Assembly: GCA_026990885.1 (NCBI GenBank)
Contig: JALXCO010000095.1
Location: 1-7,185 of the forward strand
Direction of reading: 5' to 3'
Origin: Desulfurococcales archaeon
GTDB lineage: Archaea > Thermoproteota > Thermoprotei_A > Sulfolobales > AG1
Length of the DNA stretch: 7,185 nucleotides
Made by a program: the position numbers and the translations under genes. Shown here piece after piece: positions 1 through 5,660 of this stretch (positions are counted from its first letter, which is position 1; every line of letters starts with the position of its first letter). The notes beneath the pieces are model-generated. The model was not told the DNA's origin. It saw nothing but the letters and a program-made list of their open reading frames with translations, and did no database searches.

Positions 1-9
1 TTTTTAACG

Positions 10-714
10 TTATAGTCCCAGATACATTTTGCTTAGCTCAGGATTGCTTAAAAGTTCCTTAGCACCGCCCTCATAGATAACCCTTCCACCAACTAGGAGG
101 TATGCTTTGTCCCCGATATTAAGAGCAGCCTTAGCGTTTTGCTCCACAAGTATTATTGGTATGCTGAAGCTTTTATTGATCTCTACAATCTTATCAAGAA
201 TCAATCTAGCAAACTTCGGAGACAGCTGCGCAGTTGGTTCATCCATGATCAGTACTTTAGGCTTCCTCGCCATAGCCATTCCGAGAGCGAGCATCTGTCT
301 TTCGCCGCCGCTTAGCTCGCCAGCGCGTCTCTGTCTATATAGCTTTAGCTGGGGAAAAAGATCGTAGACCTGAGAGATTCTCGAGTCGTACTCCGATTTA
401 TCTATAGTATATAGAGCCATTCTTAGATTCTCCTCAACACTGAGGTTCGAGAAAACATTGTCTGTTTGGGGCGTAAATACTATCCCCATCCTGGCTCTCT
501 TATATGCCGGCACCCTAGTTATGTCCTGCCCCTCAAACAGTATTTTTCCGCTATATATTGTGGTGAGCCCCACTATGGATTTGAGCAGTGTTGATTTCCC
601 TGACCCGTTTGGGCCTACTATAACGGTTATCCCTTTATCTAGAGCCTCAAAATCCACGTCGTATAGGACATGGAGCTTTCTGTATCCCGCGTTGAGGCTT
701 TTTACCTGGATCAT
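10..714 (-). CDS. livF: LivF-type ABC importer ATPase (branched-chain amino acid family)
   Basis: ATP-hydrolysing subunit of an importer of the branched-chain amino acid (HAAT) family, acting on the inner face of the membrane as a partner of the LivG-like protein encoded just upstream. In the 234 residues I see Walker A GPNGSGKST (34-42), Q-loop Gln83, signature LSGGE (134-138), Walker B ending in DEP with catalytic Glu159, and LVEQNA (189-194). There Gln192 takes the place of the usual switch histidine, as is typical for LivF. Length is normal for LivF. The ATG start overlaps the last four bases of livG (ATGA), implying translational coupling. Odd point: the D-loop region reads TAQLSP (161-166), with Gln where Gly is usual. 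The real substrate may be another amino acid, an amide or urea; the ATPase alone does not tell. Confidence 0.88.
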   Translation of the reverse strand: MIQVKSLNAGYRKLHVLYDVDFEALDKGITVIVGPNGSGKSTLLKSIVGLTTIYSGKILFEGQDITRVPAYKRARMGIVFTPQTDNVFSNLSVEENLRMALYTIDKSEYDSRISQVYDLFPQLKLYRQRRAGELSGGERQMLALGMAMARKPKVLIMDEPTAQLSPKFARLILDKIVEINKSFSIPIILVEQNAKAALNIGDKAYLLVGGRVIYEGGAKELLSNPELSKMYLGL

Positions 715-1505
715 TTCTTGATCTCCTCACCCAAATAGCTCTCTATAACCCTCGGATCCTTAATAACCTCATCGGGGACCCCGCTAGATATAATTCTACC
801 CCTATGCATAGCATAGACAAAATCAACGTATTTCAAGGCTATATCTAGCCTATGCTCGATAATCAGGAAGGTGACATTGTATTCGGAGATTGCCTTTCTC
901 ATGAACCCAAGTATGCTGTGTGCAAGGGTCGGCGCGACACCAGCTATAGGCTCATCCATAATAATCAGCTTAGCCTTATTGATCAACGCTCTTCCAAGCT
1001 CAAGAAGCTTGAGCTGACCACCGCTCAGTTCATAGGCGTAGTGGTCCCAAACCTTGTCCAGGTTAAGGAACTTTAGTATGTTGAAGGCCTCTTTAACTAG
1101 GCTGCTCTCTTTCTCGATCCATTTCCTAAGTAGGTTTCTAGATATGGATACACGATCTATATCCCTAGAAGAAATAAGAAGATTCTCAATAACCATTAGC
1201 TTCGTGAAGGGCTGGGGAATCTGGAAGGTCCTCACTAGACCCAGCTCATTTATCTTGTAGGGTGGCCACCCGGTTATATCTATACCTCTAAATCTAACTC
1301 TCCCTGAATCAGGCTTGTACACCCCAGCTATAGTATTTATAAGTGTTGTTTTTCCAGAGCCGTTGGGCCCTATAATCAGCGTGATCATAGAATCCCTAAC
1401 ACTCATGCTAACATCATCAACAGCCCTTAGAGCACCAAAGCTCTTCCTCAACCCGCTTGTTTCAAGAACTATATCTTTTCCAGCGTTTTTTTCACCGCCA
1501 CCCAT
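711..1505 (-). CDS. livG: LivG-type ABC importer ATPase (branched-chain amino acid family)
   Basis: Second ATPase of the same importer. In the 264 residues: Walker A GPNGSGKTT (46-54), Q-loop Gln95 in RTFQIPQPF, signature LSGGQ (160-164), Walker B IIMDEP (181-186) and switch His218 in IEHRLD. The C-terminal VIESYLGEE motif is the usual LivG tail. A glycine/lysine-rich extension of about 12 residues precedes the first conserved stretch. I chose ATG at 1505 because GGCGGTGA (minus strand, 1522-1515) lies 9 bases before it. Upstream on the same strand is the ferritin-CCC1 gene, 93 bases away, with a TATA-like box in the gap, so this pair probably has its own promoter. LivH/LivM permeases and a binding protein are not in the window; they may lie left of position 1 or elsewhere. 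Substrate is inferred from family only. Confidence 0.87.
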   Translation of the reverse strand: MGGGEKNAGKDIVLETSGLRKSFGALRAVDDVSMSVRDSMITLIIGPNGSGKTTLINTIAGVYKPDSGRVRFRGIDITGWPPYKINELGLVRTFQIPQPFTKLMVIENLLISSRDIDRVSISRNLLRKWIEKESSLVKEAFNILKFLNLDKVWDHYAYELSGGQLKLLELGRALINKAKLIIMDEPIAGVAPTLAHSILGFMRKAISEYNVTFLIIEHRLDIALKYVDFVYAMHRGRIISSGVPDEVIKDPRVIESYLGEEIKK

Positions 1506-1514
1506 TTCCTGTTT

Positions 1515-1522
1515 TCACCGCC
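1515..1522 (-). promoter_or_regulatory. Ribosome binding site of livG
   Basis: GGCGGTGA on the minus strand, 9 bases before the ATG at 1505. It matches the GGTGA core expected against the archaeal 16S 3' end and supports this start. The same 11-base sequence recurs inside codons 2-6 of the gene. Confidence 0.5.
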
Positions 1523-1566
1523 TTACTCGGGCTATATTGATTCGCCACACGCCTAAGCTCTACAGC

Positions 1567-1574
1567 TATATAAA
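1567..1574 (-). promoter_or_regulatory. Candidate TATA box for livGF
   Basis: The minus strand reads TTTATATA here, inside the 93-base gap after the ferritin-CCC1 gene. With the usual archaeal spacing of about 26 bases, transcription would begin near 1543, leaving a leader of roughly 38 bases that contains the GGCGGTGA ribosome-binding sequence. The T-rich minus-strand stretch just before it (1598-1582) could serve as the terminator of the preceding gene. Pattern-based only. Confidence 0.4.
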
Positions 1575-1598
1575 ATTTTATGAAAATAGATTATTAAA

Positions 1599-2516
1599 CT
1601 ATATTGCTTTCACACCTATAAACGAGCCCACAACCTCGCCGAAGAAATACAGTATTGCTGAGGCGCCTAGAATTATTAGTGTCGTCTCGATCAGCTCCCT
1701 CTTAAAGCTTCTATCAAACACTACAGAGGCGAAGGCGCTTATGTAGCTTATCATCAGTATCGAGATAAGTATCGAGGCCACAAAGGCAAACCATATATCG
1801 TGTATAATGAAGTAGGGTAGGGCAAGCAGAACAGCAGCTATGCCGTAGGCTATACCAGTATACACCGCTGAAACACCAGGCCTTATACCGCTGTTAACGT
1901 CCTGCTTGGCCTGATTATATGCAGCTGAAGCCATAGCTATCGATGCGGCAACGCCAGCTATTAATCCAGCTAATCCAGCAACTATTGTATTGTCGTACAC
2001 TCCAAGGGTGCCTGCGTGTATGCCCGCTATCTCTATTATTGCGTCCGATAGCCCCAGCACCACGAAGCTATGGTATTTTATCCTGACCTCGTTAAGGCTG
2101 TTGGCTAGATGATCCTCGTGGAGTTCCTCGTCCTTTATTATATCTTCAAGCGTGCCGCGGTCCTCCATGGGTATGCTGTTGAGAATCGACTTGTAGCTCT
2201 CTATAACATCCTTCTCGTGCTTCTCTAGAAACCTAACAACAAAGGTTATGCCCATCAGTACCAGCAGTATCTTGTAGAATAAGATCTTTAGTCTCAGGAG
2301 CCTGGGTCTGCAGTTGGATGAGTACTTTCTCCAGAACTCATAGTGTCTGAGCTCATGGCTCGACATCTCCTTAAGCTTCCTTGATGCCTCCCTGCTGACG
2401 AATCTTGATGCGGATAGCTCCTCATATATCTTGTGGTCGGTATATTCATCTATACAGGATCTATTAGCGATCTCCACTAGAGAACCGGTAAAATACCTAT
2501 CCGACGACCCACCCAT
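1599..2516 (-). CDS. Ferritin-like diiron domain fused to CCC1/VIT1 membrane metal transporter
   Basis: A 305-residue protein in two parts. Residues about 10-145 look like the ferritin-like domain found at the N-terminus of CCC1-related proteins (Ferritin_CCC1_N; related in design to bacterial MbfA). Likely diiron ligands are Glu32/33, ExxH at 55-58, Glu98/101 and a second ExxH at 130-133. Residues about 148-305 form a VIT1/CCC1 domain with five hydrophobic segments (about 150-172, 178-199, 218-238, 242-267, 278-302), including GLSDAIIE (155-162) and AASIAMASAAY (190-200). A further hydrophobic stretch at 73-95 lies inside the ferritin part. Known CCC1/VIT1 proteins move Fe2+ or Mn2+ out of the cytosol, so export coupled to iron sensing or oxidation is the inferred job. 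ATG at 2516 has GGTGG (2527-2523) 6 bases upstream. Divergent from homoserine kinase. Confidence 0.85.
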   Translation of the reverse strand: MGGSSDRYFTGSLVEIANRSCIDEYTDHKIYEELSASRFVSREASRKLKEMSSHELRHYEFWRKYSSNCRPRLLRLKILFYKILLVLMGITFVVRFLEKHEKDVIESYKSILNSIPMEDRGTLEDIIKDEELHEDHLANSLNEVRIKYHSFVVLGLSDAIIEIAGIHAGTLGVYDNTIVAGLAGLIAGVAASIAMASAAYNQAKQDVNSGIRPGVSAVYTGIAYGIAAVLLALPYFIIHDIWFAFVASILISILMISYISAFASVVFDRSFKRELIETTLIILGASAILYFFGEVVGSFIGVKAI

Positions 2517-2554
2517 ATCAATCCACCAACTTTAAACTAGTATCTAAGATTAAG

Positions 2555-2562
2555 TATATAAT
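2555..2562. promoter_or_regulatory. Candidate TATA box in divergent promoter (thrB / ferritin-CCC1)
   Basis: TATATAAT on the plus strand, with a palindromic TATATA core, in the 77-base gap between two divergent genes. Rightward, the expected start of transcription is near 2585, only about 9 bases before the ATG of homoserine kinase, which lacks a visible ribosome-binding sequence. Leftward, transcription would start near 2530, leaving about 14 bases that include the GGTGGAT site of the ferritin-CCC1 gene. One box could therefore serve both directions. No mapping data; spacing is the only evidence. Confidence 0.4.
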
Positions 2563-2593
2563 TTTAGTTATAGTATAAATTTACCGAAACAAA

Positions 2594-3562
2594 ATGCCTC
2601 TAGCAACCAGCGGCAGGATAGCTGTAGAGGTCCCATCCACATCAGCAAATCTGGCTTCAGGATTCGATATAGTTGCTGTAGCCCACAACGCCTTCTACGA
2701 TAGGGTTGAGGTGAGCGTGGTTGGTGAGGGATACAGCAAGATCAAGCTAAAGATCGAGGGAGAATACGCCAACGAGGTGCCAGCCGATGCCGAAAAGAAC
2801 GCGGTTACGATACCTGTATTGAGGTTTCTAGATGTTGTTGGAGAAAAGCTTAATCTAGAGATCAAGATACATAAAAACATACCTCCGGGGAAGGGGCTGG
2901 GTAGTAGCGGGGCATCCAGCGTAGGGGGTGTGGCGGGATTAAACAGAATACTGGGTGAGCCCCTAAAATATAGGGACCTCCTGGATATAGCTGTAGAGGG
3001 CGAGAAGCTGGTCGCTGGAAGCAAGCACTACGATAATATAGCGGCCAGTCTTTTGGGTGGTTTTGTGCTGATTGATATAGATAATGGGGGCTCGCTTAGG
3101 GATGTATACAGGATCTCTAGTGGCGAGGGGTTCATGTTTCTTCTAATAGTTCCTGACATTGATCTTCCAAAACAAAAAACAAAGTATAGTAGAGGTTTGA
3201 TCCCCCAGGAAGTATCGCTTAGGGATCATATAAAGAACTCCATATATCTATCACTGCTGATTTACGGGATAGCCACAGACAAACCGGAGATAGCGGGGAA
3301 AGGGTTTAACGATGTGATAGTTGAGCCGGCTAGAGAGGTTCTTGTACCGCTATATAGGATCGTTAAGAAAGAGATCCTCGATGCAGGAGGGTACGGTGTA
3401 GCCATCAGCGGGGCTGGCCCAAGCATGATAGCCCTTGTTGATCCTAACAACATCGAGGCTATAGAGGGCAGGGTGCATGAAATATATAGGAAACACGGGT
3501 ATAGGGTGCGTACGATCAGGTGTAGACCTAGCAGGGGCGCTTTAGATCTGACTAAGCTCTAG
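2594..3562 (+). CDS. thrB: Homoserine kinase (GHMP family)
   Basis: Phosphorylates homoserine to O-phosphohomoserine with ATP, the step before threonine synthase, in the cytoplasm. The 322 residues show all three GHMP-kinase motifs: PSTSANLASGFD (14-25), the ATP-binding PPGKGLGSSGASS loop (97-109) and ISGAGPS (271-277). The SxSANLxxGFD form of motif 1 and the length of about 300-320 residues point to homoserine kinase rather than mevalonate, galactokinase or archaeal shikimate kinase. ATG at 2594 is the first plausible start, preceded by an A-rich stretch without a ribosome-binding site, which fits a leaderless or short-leader mRNA. No other threonine gene is in the window. Its last 11 bases overlap the end of the convergent S27ae gene. 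Confidence 0.93.
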   Translation: MPLATSGRIAVEVPSTSANLASGFDIVAVAHNAFYDRVEVSVVGEGYSKIKLKIEGEYANEVPADAEKNAVTIPVLRFLDVVGEKLNLEIKIHKNIPPGKGLGSSGASSVGGVAGLNRILGEPLKYRDLLDIAVEGEKLVAGSKHYDNIAASLLGGFVLIDIDNGGSLRDVYRISSGEGFMFLLIVPDIDLPKQKTKYSRGLIPQEVSLRDHIKNSIYLSLLIYGIATDKPEIAGKGFNDVIVEPAREVLVPLYRIVKKEILDAGGYGVAISGAGPSMIALVDPNNIEAIEGRVHEIYRKHGYRVRTIRCRPSRGALDLTKL

Positions 3563-3740
3563 ATTTACCGACAACAAACTCGGTGTATCTGCATTTGCCA
3601 CAGTACCATCTTTCGCCTCCAGCCTTATAGTAACCCATAATGCTTCCGCACCTGGGGCATTTCTTGTTTTTCAGCCTTATGCTCCCTGTACTGGGATCGA
3701 TCTCATACATAGAGGATCTAAACCTCTTCGACTCACTCAC
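3552..3740 (-). CDS. rps27ae: 30S ribosomal protein S27ae (zinc-finger type)
   Basis: Small-subunit ribosomal protein shared by archaea and eukaryotes, where it is the ribosomal half of ubiquitin-S27a fusions. The 62 residues contain a CxxC...CxxC zinc ribbon: CPRC at 29-32 and CGKC near 47-50, followed by YTEF. Length is normal for archaeal S27ae. The start is GTG at 3740; a strong purine-rich GGGGTGA stretch lies just before it (within 3748-3756, minus strand) and overlaps the stop of S24e, 16 bases upstream. The two genes therefore form an operon, the common archaeal S24e-S27ae order. The 3' end runs 11 bases into the convergent thrB gene. Confidence 0.93.
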   Translation of the reverse strand: MSESKRFRSSMYEIDPSTGSIRLKNKKCPRCGSIMGYYKAGGERWYCGKCRYTEFVVGKSRA

Positions 3741-3756
3741 GGGCTACTTCACCCCC

Positions 3757-4095
3757 TCACTCCTTAGACTCACCACTCTTTTTCTGCAACCTCTCAATTA
3801 AGTATTTCGGCTCGAATTTCCTTAGGGTATCCTGAGACCTATAGATATTTACCCGGGCTATAGAGGTCCCCCTACCATATACAGACACGATCTTCTTAAC
3901 CACAATAAGAGACTTATCCACAGAAAACATCTTTGATACTGCATCCACAACCTCCTCTCTAGAAGGGGTCCCCCTCCTAATATGATCTATCCTAACCTGA
4001 ATCTCCACCCTGCCAATCACATCATTATTCTTCTCCCTAACCACAGTATACACAACATCCTCACCAACCTTAAGGCTTTTTGCGGTATCGCTCAT
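3757..4095 (-). CDS. rps24e: 30S ribosomal protein S24e
   Basis: Small-subunit ribosomal protein of archaea and eukaryotes. The 112 residues carry the conserved HIRRGTPSREEV block (about 38-49), the VYGRGTSIARVNIYRS block (68-83) and FEPKYLIERL near the C-terminus; the tail is lysine/glutamate-rich. The N-terminal part, where many homologues have a basic NpLLxRkE stretch, reads NNDVIGRVEI and so is diverged. ATG at 4095 is supported by GGTG (4107-4104, minus strand) 8 bases upstream. It is the first gene of a two-gene operon with S27ae. Spt4 and RNA-polymerase subunit genes, frequent neighbours in other archaea, are absent here. Confidence 0.93.
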   Translation of the reverse strand: MSDTAKSLKVGEDVVYTVVREKNNDVIGRVEIQVRIDHIRRGTPSREEVVDAVSKMFSVDKSLIVVKKIVSVYGRGTSIARVNIYRSQDTLRKFEPKYLIERLQKKSGESKE

Positions 4096-4114
4096 TTTCC
4101 ATGCACCATATTGA

Positions 4115-4139
4115 TTTAAAATATCAGCTAATAACTATA
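4115..4139 (-). promoter_or_regulatory. Candidate promoter of the S24e-S27ae operon
   Basis: Two TATA-like elements are visible on the minus strand: TATAGTTA (4139-4132) and TTTTAAA (4121-4115). The first would start a transcript near 4109, just including the GGTG ribosome-binding site. The second would start at about the ATG itself, giving a leaderless mRNA. I slightly favour the first because a ribosome-binding site is present. Confidence 0.35.
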
Positions 4140-4161
4140 TCTCACAGCTTCAACGCGCCCA

Positions 4162-4188
4162 GCTATATCTGTAGGAATTACAGCTAGC
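4162..4188. repeat. Imperfect inverted repeat upstream of vapB
   Basis: Arms GCTA-TAT-CTGTA and TACAG-C-TAGC pair around a five-base loop GGAAT: five contiguous pairs, a 3/1 internal loop, then four more pairs. It lies about 98 bases before the vapB start and about 67 bases before the S24e start. It could be an operator for an AbrB-type antitoxin dimer or a hairpin in an RNA; chance occurrence in AT-rich DNA is also possible. Confidence 0.35.
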
Positions 4189-4257
4189 AATCTCTAGATA
4201 CTGAAAATTTATGCGTTAGCTCACTCTCATCTACCTGGTTTATGCTTATTAGTTTGG

Positions 4258-4265
4258 TTTATAAA
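4258..4265 (+). promoter_or_regulatory. Candidate TATA box for vapBC
   Basis: TTTATAAA centred about 25 bases before the TTG at 4286. The expected transcription start falls on or next to that codon, so the mRNA would be leaderless for TTG 4286 or would have a leader of about 17 bases for the alternative ATG at 4304. No ribosome-binding sequence is seen before either. Confidence 0.45.
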
Positions 4266-4285
4266 GAAAAATCTGGTATATCATA

Positions 4286-4540
4286 TTGAGCCGGAAAATA
4301 AAGATGAAAGTAGGAAAGAAATACGCTGTTCATTTACCCAAAGCCATAGTTGAGGAATTGGGCCTAAGGGAGGGCGATAGGCTTTTAGCTAGAGTTGAAA
4401 ATGGGAAAATAATTCTGGAGCCTATAAGGGATCCGCTATGGCTAGCGATTAAAGGTGAAAAGATGACTTCTATAGATCCTGAAGAGGTTGAGAGGATCAG
4501 CCTTGAAGAACAATCAAAACACCTTGAAAATCCTTCTTGA
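4286..4540 (+). CDS. vapB: AbrB/MazE-type antitoxin (VapB)
   Basis: Antitoxin and likely DNA-binding autorepressor of the overlapping PIN toxin. Residues about 7-47 form a swapped-hairpin AbrB fold: KKYAVHLPKAIVEELGL, then REGDRLLARVENGKIILEPI. The tail, DPLWLAIKG (49-57) followed by an acidic helix with EEVERISLEEQ, is the form common in archaeal antitoxins paired with PIN toxins and would be the toxin-masking segment. The start is uncertain: TTG at 4286 (84 residues, fits a leaderless transcript) or ATG at 4304 (78 residues, starting at MKVGKKYA). Both keep the whole fold. The stop lies inside vapC. The pair looks more AT-rich by eye than its neighbours, in keeping with acquisition by transfer, but I have not computed this. 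Confidence 0.85.
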   Translation: MSRKIKMKVGKKYAVHLPKAIVEELGLREGDRLLARVENGKIILEPIRDPLWLAIKGEKMTSIDPEEVERISLEEQSKHLENPS

Positions 4541-4967
4541 TACCTCGTTCATACTTCCAACACTAGGTATTGATGTTGGTCACAAAGTCCAAAAAGCTCT
4601 AGAAAGACTCTATCAAATTAGAGCAGATATATACTATTCGAGGTTTAGCCTGCTGGAAGCATCATGGTTAGCTTTAAGGCTCCAAAGCAGAGGTGTTTTA
4701 AATTTTGGTAGATTCGAAGAAGGTCTTAGGAGTATATTAGAGTCAAAACGATATATGGAAGCTCCTATTGATGCTAGTGTTTTTATGGAGGCTCTAAAGC
4801 TATGGGAACTAGGTCATAAGGACATTATTGATAATATTCTCTATGCAACAACTATATTATACGACTTAAAGCTATTGACAATAGATGAGACTCTTAAATT
4901 TTTTATAGAGAGAATAGGACTAAAGAATACACTTATCTTTCCGGACGCCTTAGAAAAGTTTGCTTGA
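4503..4967 (+). CDS. vapC: PIN-domain toxin ribonuclease (VapC)
   Basis: Probable Mg2+-dependent endoribonuclease toxin that cleaves RNA when not held by VapB. Counting from TTG 4503 (154 residues), the PIN acidic residues are Asp13 in LLDTSFIL, Glu52 in FSLLEASW, Asp107/Asp110 in HKDIIDNILYATTI and Asp128 in LLTIDETLKFF. All four canonical positions are filled, so the enzyme should be active. Start choice: TTG 4503 has GAGG (4492-4495) seven bases upstream. An earlier TTG at 4488 and a later one at 4524 are in frame; the later one would give MKILLDTS, the shortest form of the domain. The gene begins inside vapB (38-base overlap), implying coupled translation. Its target RNA cannot be read from sequence. 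It ends 38 bases from the convergent UPF0200 gene. Confidence 0.85.
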   Translation: MKNNQNTLKILLDTSFILPTLGIDVGHKVQKALERLYQIRADIYYSRFSLLEASWLALRLQSRGVLNFGRFEEGLRSILESKRYMEAPIDASVFMEALKLWELGHKDIIDNILYATTILYDLKLLTIDETLKFFIERIGLKNTLIFPDALEKFA

Positions 4968-5005
4968 GTTCTTAATTGTTTGAATATAGATTTCAGCTAC
5001 TGTAC

Positions 5006-5590
5006 TCAGCATCTTGCTCCAGTTATTTTCTTTAGTGTACTGAGGCATAGGTTTCTGAATGTATCTAGATCTATGTCTTCATTGACGATCATGTAGTCGG
5101 CTAGAGCTATCACCGATCCCAAGCCGTAGCTGAGCTCAAGCATGTCTCTCTCAACGAAATCCCTCCAGTTTTGGGGGTCTCCGCTTCTAGATCTTTCTAG
5201 AAGCCTTCTGAACCTGGTGCTTGGGCTTGAGTGGATAGCAACAATATATATCTCGGCCAGGCTGTTTTTGAATAGGTTGACCTCTTCAAGAGATCTAACT
5301 CCATCGACTATAACCCATTTAGAGTCTAGATCCGCGATAGTCTCAAGAGTTCTCTTGGCAACTATATCTTTGCCGTAGCGGGACCTCAGCTCCCTGCTTA
5401 TCTTAAGCATGTTTTCCCTATTCACCTCTAGACCGAGAGATCTTATCTCCCTCCTTATGACATCGCCCATAACCACTGTGGGAATACCGCAGTCTTTTGC
5501 AGCTTCGCTAAATATCGACTTTCCCGAGCCTGGCATTCCAACAACTAGTATTGCTCTAACATCTAGGCTGCCTGGTGTAGATAGGATCAA
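5006..5590 (-). CDS. UPF0200-family P-loop kinase-like protein
   Basis: A 194-residue nucleotide-kinase-fold protein of the archaeal UPF0200 family, similar in outline to adenylate and dephospho-CoA kinases but, as far as I know, without an established substrate. Visible: P-loop GMPGSGKS (18-25), MGDVIRRE (41-48, likely substrate region), a Walker-B-like VIVDGVRSLEEV (93-104), SSPSTRFRRLLERSRSGD (121-138, lid-like arginines), ERDMLEL (147-153) and ADYMIVNE (164-171). TTG at 5590 is the only start codon before the P-loop; it gives about 12 extra N-terminal residues compared with a family start just before the first strand. A GAGG lies only 2 bases before it, closer than ideal. It follows hsp20 on the same strand after 70 bases that contain two T-tracts (minus strand), so it may not be co-transcribed. 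Confidence 0.85.
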   Translation of the reverse strand: MILSTPGSLDVRAILVVGMPGSGKSIFSEAAKDCGIPTVVMGDVIRREIRSLGLEVNRENMLKISRELRSRYGKDIVAKRTLETIADLDSKWVIVDGVRSLEEVNLFKNSLAEIYIVAIHSSPSTRFRRLLERSRSGDPQNWRDFVERDMLELSYGLGSVIALADYMIVNEDIDLDTFRNLCLSTLKKITGARC

Positions 5591-5602
5591 TACCTCTTCC
5601 CT

Positions 5603-5647
5603 AAAAATAGGCCTGTGAATTACTCCGGGCTAAATTCACTCTAAAAA
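5603..5647 (-). terminator. Possible T-rich terminator region after hsp20
   Basis: On the minus strand two T5 runs (at 5647-5643 and 5607-5603) follow the hsp20 stop within the 70-base gap. The second sits inside a small 4+4 inverted repeat, CCTA-TTTT-TAGG (5611-5600). Archaeal termination often uses short T-tracts, so partial termination between hsp20 and the UPF0200 gene is plausible but unproven. Confidence 0.3.
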
Positions 5648-5660
5648 CTGATTAGGCTGG

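Larger units (their letters stand above)
4096..4285. other. 190-base divergent intergenic region between S24e and vapB
   Basis: This gap holds the candidate operon promoter of S24e on the left, a vapB TATA-like box on the right (4258-4265) and an imperfect inverted repeat at 4162-4188 between them. A second plus-strand TATA-like stretch (AATTTATG, around 4207-4212) is weaker. I see no tRNA, no convincing C/D-box sRNA boxes and no credible short gene. Confidence 0.6.

Noticed and set aside
1..9. Possible terminator or start of a next gene left of livF
   Set aside because: Only nine bases (CGTTAAAAA after the stop, minus strand) are visible; too little to call.
1411..1421. C-box-like TGATGA on the minus strand, and similar ones near 1745 and 6168, as hints of C/D-box sRNAs
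   Set aside because: All lie inside coding sequence (codons for Asp-Asp or Asp-Glu) without D-boxes at suitable spacing.
1315..1746. Plus-strand open frame of 143 codons across livG start and the ferritin-CCC1 end
   Set aside because: It is antisense to two well-supported genes and the intervening gap; the translation is low-complexity Ser/Pro/Ile without domain features.
4101..4187. Short plus-strand frame (28 codons from ATG 4101) in the S24e-vapB gap
   Set aside because: No ribosome-binding site, no recognisable protein features, and it overlaps the candidate S24e promoter and the inverted repeat.
4486..4545. Frameshift breaking one longer protein into vapB and vapC
   Set aside because: The upstream part is a complete AbrB-type antitoxin with its usual tail and the downstream part a complete PIN domain; overlapping frames are the normal arrangement for such pairs.
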